This document shows, piece after piece, positions 59,708-64,000 of a DNA stretch of 64,000 bases. A model generated the notes under the pieces. It saw only the letters and a program-made list of their open reading frames with translations, ran no database searches and had not been told where the DNA came from. Both the position numbers and the translations under genes were made by a program. Source of the stretch: Halothiobacillus neapolitanus c2 (GTDB lineage: Bacteria > Pseudomonadota > Gammaproteobacteria > Halothiobacillales > Halothiobacillaceae); the NCBI RefSeq assembly GCF_000024765.1, contig NC_013422.1, positions 124,001 to 188,000 of the forward strand, given 5' to 3'. Each line of letters begins with the position of its first letter. The first letter of the stretch is position 1.

Positions 59708-60925
59708 TTATTGGCTTTCATTTGCAACCACGGCCGCCCATAACCCGGAGGCGGCCATGGACAATCCAACCAGCCAAAAGGGCAGCAAAATTCCACCACT
59801 CCATTGCGCTGTCAGGCCGAGGAGCAACCCGCCTACGGCGTAGCCCAAATCCCGCCAGAAGCGATAAATACCCAGAATGCTCGCCCGTTGGGCCGGTTCT
59901 GCCTGATCGGCCACCGCTGCGCCCAGAGTGGGATAGAGCATCGCCATGCCAATGCCGATCAATCCCAGCTCCAACCCCCAAAGCACGATTGAGTGGCTCA
60001 AACTGACGGCGACCACACCCAAGCCACAAAGCCACATGCCGCCGACGATCATGATCGTTCGGCCGATTCGGTCCGACAAGGGGCCGGTAATCAGTTGTCC
60101 TGCGCCCCAAACCACGCCGTAGATGGCGATCAACGAACCGGAGGCGACCAATGACAATCCTTTGCCCATAAAAAATACCGGAAAAAACAACCAGACCATG
60201 GCATCGGTGAATTTTTCCACCATACCGGCTTGATTCAGGGCCAGCAGTGATCGATTTTTCCAACTGGCATAAGCAAACAAGGCGCGCATTCCAATTGGCT
60301 CGATCGTGGGATTGCCCTGATGCAACATGGCCCAGGGACGGGTTTCCCGAACCGCCGCCAGCGCGATCAACAATGCCAGCACGATAATCGCTAGCGTAAA
60401 GATGAACAGCCCAGTGCGCGCACCAAGGGCATGAACGGCCAGGGCCGACAGCATGCCGGCAATCGCCACGCCGCCATATCCAGCAAACTCATTGAAGCCA
60501 TTGACCAGCCCGCGTTGACGCGCATGGGTGAGATCCAGCTTGCTGTTCAAGGCCATGGACCAGCTCAGACCCTGATTAATGCCCAAGAACACGGTGGCAA
60601 GAATGATCCAGCCCCAATTCGGGCCGTACAGGATGAGCAAGGGAATGGGCAAGGCACTCACCCATCCGGCGATGAGCACGCGCCGCCGTCCCCAGCGATC
60701 CGACAAAGAGCCTGCGAATAAATTCAAGAGCGCTTTGACCAGCCCAAACACGACGACAAAGGTGGCCAGCGCCAAAAAAGATCCCGCCGTCAAACCAAAG
60801 TCGGACTCAGCCAGTTCCGGCAGCACGGTTCGGGTCATCCCCACCAGACTGCCCACCAGAAATACCTGAAGCAATTGCAGCATAAACTGAGCCGCATTGG
60901 GGCGAATACCGTGGACAGGCGTCAT
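59708..60925 (-). CDS. MFS transporter
   Basis: A 405-residue 12-helix major facilitator with the loop signatures GSLSDRWGRRRVL (TM2-3) and GPLSDRIGRTIM (TM8-9). Substrate is not recognisable. AGGA precedes the ATG. It is divergent from the ArsR-rhodanese gene and may be a target of that regulator (inference), since inverted repeats are located in the shared 318-bp region. Confidence 0.8.
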   Translation of the reverse strand: MTPVHGIRPNAAQFMLQLLQVFLVGSLVGMTRTVLPELAESDFGLTAGSFLALATFVVVFGLVKALLNLFAGSLSDRWGRRRVLIAGWVSALPIPLLILYGPNWGWIILATVFLGINQGLSWSMALNSKLDLTHARQRGLVNGFNEFAGYGGVAIAGMLSALAVHALGARTGLFIFTLAIIVLALLIALAAVRETRPWAMLHQGNPTIEPIGMRALFAYASWKNRSLLALNQAGMVEKFTDAMVWLFFPVFFMGKGLSLVASGSLIAIYGVVWGAGQLITGPLSDRIGRTIMIVGGMWLCGLGVVAVSLSHSIVLWGLELGLIGIGMAMLYPTLGAAVADQAEPAQRASILGIYRFWRDLGYAVGGLLLGLTAQWSGGILLPFWLVGLSMAASGLWAAVVANESQ

Positions 60926-61243
60926 ATGTGGTTTTTCCTGATAAACGACAATGAGGTTTCGTGCAGTATGAAATATCTCCTAAAAACACTCAATAGACTG
61001 ATTGAATGTTTGGCGTGTCAGGATACAAACATCTCTTATCTGAGGAGTCGCATCTTTTTTTGATCAGGTTGCCCGTGGAGGGTCGTCTTAGTTCTGCCGG
61101 CCCGGTTCTCTCGTCAAGCGATGGCAACCTGCGCCAAAAATGCCTTCCTCGACGCAGATGAAGCGCCTTAAAAGCACGCCCATATTGATCAATATTCTTC
61201 AATATGATTGAATGCTTGAATAAACGCTGCCAACGGATCACTC
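60926..61243. promoter_or_regulatory. Divergent control region with three inverted repeats
   Basis: TCAAT-AGACTG-ATTGA lies at 60990-61005, near the MFS gene. ATATTGATCAATAT (61182-61195, a perfect 14-bp palindrome) and TTCAAT-ATG-ATTGAA (61198-61212) lie upstream of the ArsR-rhodanese start. These resemble operators of ArsR-type homodimers. No other features were seen. Confidence 0.55.
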
Positions 61244-61927
61244 ATGGCTTTCAAACAAGACCTCAACGACCAATTCGCGCGCATGGGCAAAGTGCTCGGC
61301 AGCGGTCGTCGGCTGGAATTGCTCGATTACCTCGCCCAAGCCCCGCGCTCGGTCGAGCAATTGGCTGAGGTCAGCGGGTTGACGGTTGCCAATACCTCGC
61401 AGCATTTGCAGAAAATGCAGCAAGCGGGCCTCGTGCGGGCGAACCGTCAAGGTAAATACATCATCTATCAGCTTGCTGATGGCGAAGTGGTTACCTTGCT
61501 CAATACGCTGCACACTTTGGCCGATCGGCATTTGGCCGAAGTTCGAGCGCTGGTGGCCACACACCTGGCGCCACGAGATGCGCTCGCGCCCATCACGCTG
61601 GACGAACTGCGGCCGCATATGGCATCGGGCGACATGACGCTGATCGATGTGCGCCCACCGCAGGAGTTTGCAGCGGGCCATTTGCCGAGCGCGGTGAATA
61701 TTCCGCCGGATCAACTCGCCTCTGCACTCGACCGACTTGACCCCAAGCGCCCCGTGGTGGCCTACTGTCGGGGGCGTTATTGTGCTTTTTCTTATGATGC
61801 CGTGGCCGCTTTGCGTGAGCGCGGCTTTAGTGCTCGACGGCTCGCTGTTGGCTTCCCCGAATGGCAGTTGGCCGGGCACCCTGTAATCTATCCTGCGACT
61901 TCACCGACCAATCAGGCTTCCTTATGA
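61244..61927 (+). CDS. ArsR-family regulator fused to a rhodanese domain
   Basis: Residues 1-105 form an ArsR winged helix (LAEVSGLTVANTSQHLQKMQQAG). Residues about 115-220 form a rhodanese domain with the active-site loop AYCRGRYCAFS. The ArsR part contains no Cys, so sulfide or persulfide sensing would have to involve the rhodanese Cys pair (inference). The gene overlaps the MoxR ATPase start by four bases (ATGA). Confidence 0.88.
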   Translation: MAFKQDLNDQFARMGKVLGSGRRLELLDYLAQAPRSVEQLAEVSGLTVANTSQHLQKMQQAGLVRANRQGKYIIYQLADGEVVTLLNTLHTLADRHLAEVRALVATHLAPRDALAPITLDELRPHMASGDMTLIDVRPPQEFAAGHLPSAVNIPPDQLASALDRLDPKRPVVAYCRGRYCAFSYDAVAALRERGFSARRLAVGFPEWQLAGHPVIYPATSPTNQASL

Positions 61928-62892
61928 CCGAACCCACTGCCATCGCCGCGCTCAGAACGCACCTCGCTCACCACATCGTCGGCCAAGCCGCGCTGGTTGA
62001 TCGGTTATTGATTGGCTTGCTGACCGGTGGGCATTTGCTGGTCGAAGGGCTACCGGGCCTGGCGAAAACCACGGCGGTCAAGGCATTGGCCGAGGGCGTG
62101 CATGCGCGTTTTAAACGCGTACAATTCACGCCCGATCTGTTACCGGCCGACTTGCTGGGCAATGAGATCTATCACCCGGAAACCCGCACGTTTACCTTCG
62201 AGGCGGGGCCGCTGTTCAACGAAATCATTCTCGCCGATGAGATCAACCGCGCGCCGGCAAAGGTGCAATCGGCGCTGCTCGAAGCCATGGCCGAACGGCA
62301 GGTAACGGTGGCGGGCGAGAGCCGCAAATTGCCGGCACTGTTTTTGGTGATGGCCACGCAGAACCCGCTGGAGCAATCGGGCACTTATCCGCTGCCCGAG
62401 GCGCAACTCGATCGCTTCATGTTGCATGTTTCGCTTAGCTATCCCGAGCGGCAGGATGAATACGACATTCTGGCGCGCACGCTGGCAGGCACTTTGGGTC
62501 GAGATGATGACGAGGCGACGGGTTTGACCGTTGATGAAGTGCTTAACGCCCGTGCCGATGTACGAGCCGTGCATTGCGATGCCGCTTTGCAGCGCTGGGT
62601 GGTGGATGTGGTTGCCGCCACGCGCGCGCCTGAGAAGGCATCGGATGCGCTCGAATCGCTGGCAGGCATGGTTCTGGTTGGCGCATCCCCGCGTGGGGCG
62701 CTGGCCTGGGTGCAATCGGCACAGGCGCTGGCTTGGCTCAACGGGCGTGATTTTATCGTGCCGGATGATTTGCTGGAATTGGCCGGTGATGTGCTGCGCC
62801 ATCGTTTGATCTTAAGCCCGAAAGCGCTGGTTTCGGGATTGAGTCGGGATGCCATCATCACACGGCTGTGCGCTGAAATTCCTTTCCCGTGA
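61924..62892 (+). CDS. MoxR-family AAA+ ATPase
   Basis: A 322-residue ATPase that probably acts as a chaperone with the DUF58/VWA-type partner encoded next. Walker A is GLPGLAKTT, Walker B IILADEINRAP, and sensor 1 MATQNPLEQSGTYPLPEAQLDRF, the MoxR signature. It starts inside the stop of the ArsR-rhodanese gene. It is separated from the DUF58 gene by a 133-bp TIR element. Confidence 0.9.
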   Translation: MTEPTAIAALRTHLAHHIVGQAALVDRLLIGLLTGGHLLVEGLPGLAKTTAVKALAEGVHARFKRVQFTPDLLPADLLGNEIYHPETRTFTFEAGPLFNEIILADEINRAPAKVQSALLEAMAERQVTVAGESRKLPALFLVMATQNPLEQSGTYPLPEAQLDRFMLHVSLSYPERQDEYDILARTLAGTLGRDDDEATGLTVDEVLNARADVRAVHCDAALQRWVVDVVAATRAPEKASDALESLAGMVLVGASPRGALAWVQSAQALAWLNGRDFIVPDDLLELAGDVLRHRLILSPKALVSGLSRDAIITRLCAEIPFP

Positions 62893-62910
62893 TGCCCGCG
62901 CTTAAGGGTG

Positions 62911-63043
62911 CCTCGAAAAACCGTTACGAGCATGTTCGAGTGCAAGGAGCCGCGCAGTGAGCAACGAGACATATCAAATAGATAGGCGAGGCGTGAACGA
63001 GCACGTGACGCCGCAATCGGACAGCGCAGTAGGTTTTTCGAGG
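62911..63043. repeat. 133-bp element with perfect 12-bp terminal inverted repeats
   Basis: CCTCGAAAAACC (62911-62922) and GGTTTTTCGAGG (63032-63043) are exact inverted repeats. The interior does not resemble the 109-bp elements and has no coding capacity. The element sits between the MoxR and DUF58 genes. Confidence 0.8.
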
Positions 63044-63054
63044 TGCGCTGAACT

Positions 63055-64000
63055 GTGAATACACTCCGTTATCTTTTCCATTCCTTGAAAAACCGCAGCA
63101 CACATCATGCGGCGGGCGAGCCTGTTGATGCCGTAGCGCCCACCTCCGCGGTCATTGAAACCGCATGGCAGCTCGGTGGGCAGCTCCCGCCACTCGCCTC
63201 TGAACAACTGCCCGCCGCGGTCTGGTTTCCGGGCGATCAGCGTGCGGTGCGGCTCGGGCAGGGCATGGATTTCGAGTCATTGCGCGCCTATCAACCGGGC
63301 GAGCCATCGCATCTGATCGATTGGCGCATCTCCGCGCGAACGCCGGAACCCGTGGTGCGGGTTTTCCGTGAACCGGCCCAGCGCCAATGCCATATTGTGC
63401 TCGATACCAGCGACTCGATGTTCTTCGGCACGCGCCGTCAGCTCAAAATAACGCAGGCGCTCACCGTGGCGCATCTGTTGACGGCCGCCGCACTGCACCA
63501 GAACTTATCGGTAGCCCTGCACACGCCGGGTTTGGCGAACCGCGTGCCGCGTCATCCGGCAACAAGCCGAGCCGCGCTGCTCAATCAGCTTCAAGAAATT
63601 GGCCAGTGGTTAGCGCCACCGGCCACGCCGCAACCGATCGACTGGACGGGTTTTCGCGGCCGGATGCAAGGCTGCCTGCCCGAGGGGCAAATCGTCATCG
63701 TGCTCAGCGATTTTCAAACCGACTTTACCGAAGATGCCAGCTTGATGGGCTGGTTACCCCTGGCGAAAAAGCAGCGCTTGATGCTGCTGTCGGTGATCGA
63801 TCCCGCCGAACGCCTGCTGCCAGATATGGGTGCGGTTACCTTCATGGCCCAACCGCCGCAACGGCTCGACACCCATGACCCCGCCGTCCGCGCCGAACTG
63901 AGCGAGCGATTCACCCGTCGCCAGTCCGCCGTTCGCGCGTTTTGCCAAGGGGTTGGCGGATTGTTTGATGAAATCCAGACCGTCACCGATGTGCCTGCAC
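63055..64000 (+). CDS. DUF58-family protein, 3'-truncated by the window edge
   Basis: The frame begins at GTG 63055 (an in-frame stop lies just upstream) and is open to base 64000. The visible 315 residues contain the DUF58 core: FESLRAYQPGEPSHLIDWR, ARTPEPVVRVFREP and the VWA-like metal site IVLDTSDSM. DUF58 proteins usually pair with MoxR ATPases, as here. The DUF58 start lies immediately after the 133-bp element, so its own promoter or ribosome site may be altered. No good ribosome site was seen. Confidence 0.8.
   Translation, partial: MNTLRYLFHSLKNRSTHHAAGEPVDAVAPTSAVIETAWQLGGQLPPLASEQLPAAVWFPGDQRAVRLGQGMDFESLRAYQPGEPSHLIDWRISARTPEPVVRVFREPAQRQCHIVLDTSDSMFFGTRRQLKITQALTVAHLLTAAALHQNLSVALHTPGLANRVPRHPATSRAALLNQLQEIGQWLAPPATPQPIDWTGFRGRMQGCLPEGQIVIVLSDFQTDFTEDASLMGWLPLAKKQRLMLLSVIDPAERLLPDMGAVTFMAQPPQRLDTHDPAVRAELSERFTRRQSAVRAFCQGVGGLFDEIQTVTDVPA

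Overview
The window looks like chromosomal DNA from a free-living Gram-negative gammaproteobacterium. Evidence for this includes outer-membrane porins, an autotransporter, a complete type II secretion operon, ZipA, SixA and an SMC-family condensin. DsrE-like exported proteins, an ArsR-rhodanese regulator and a DUF4395 protein suggest a sulfur-oxidising or sulfide-exposed lineage; a Halothiobacillus-like chemolithoautotroph is my best guess, but that is inference. No phage, plasmid, transposase or CRISPR array was seen.

Layout. 1-7 kb: the 3' part of an autotransporter, then a leftward three-gene signalling operon (heme-motif hybrid kinase, single-domain response regulator, REC-GGDEF cyclase). 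7-11 kb: PP2C phosphatase, CorA transporter, GT4 glycosyltransferase and PAP2 phosphatase. 11.2-22.9 kb: a compact gspCDEFGHIJKLMN operon. 23-31 kb: DUF4395 membrane protein, porin, BCCT transporter and two MFS transporters. 31-35 kb: LysM-TPR lipoprotein, transmembrane Ser/Thr kinase and tail-anchored FHA protein. 35-43 kb: queF, smc, zipA, ligA, ispB and tRNA-Pro(CGG). 43-50 kb: an Lrp-type regulator, an interrupted leuA, an ABC-F protein (YheS type), sixA, rhombosortase and transaldolase. 50-54 kb: an ECF sigma/anti-sigma operon divergent from an exported DsrE-like protein, then a porin. 54-58 kb: GAF-GGDEF and TlpA-like genes, then coaBC, dut and argB. 58-64 kb: a second exported DsrE-like protein, DUF4124 protein, MFS transporter, ArsR-rhodanese regulator, MoxR ATPase and the start of a DUF58 protein.

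The strongest candidate for an undescribed system is at 50.2-52.3 kb. The anti-sigma factor carries a DsrE-like domain on the far side of its membrane helix. That domain resembles the exported DsrE-like protein encoded divergently next door, including one shared cysteine. The two divergent transcripts have back-to-back candidate promoters with the same pattern, GGAATAAA-N14-CGTCTC. This suggests an autoregulated envelope sulfur or redox stress circuit in which sensor domain and target protein are relatives.

Other notable points: an in-frame amber codon at a conserved tryptophan position of leuA plus an 11-C tract near its 3' end; a family of small elements bounded by CCTCGAAAAACC-type inverted repeats (two 109-bp copies, a 133-bp element and two short hairpins); a second palindromic repeat that supplies the ligA stop codon and lies in the sigma-factor promoter; loss of the four zinc cysteines in GspE; and a kinase whose HAMP domain is C-terminal.
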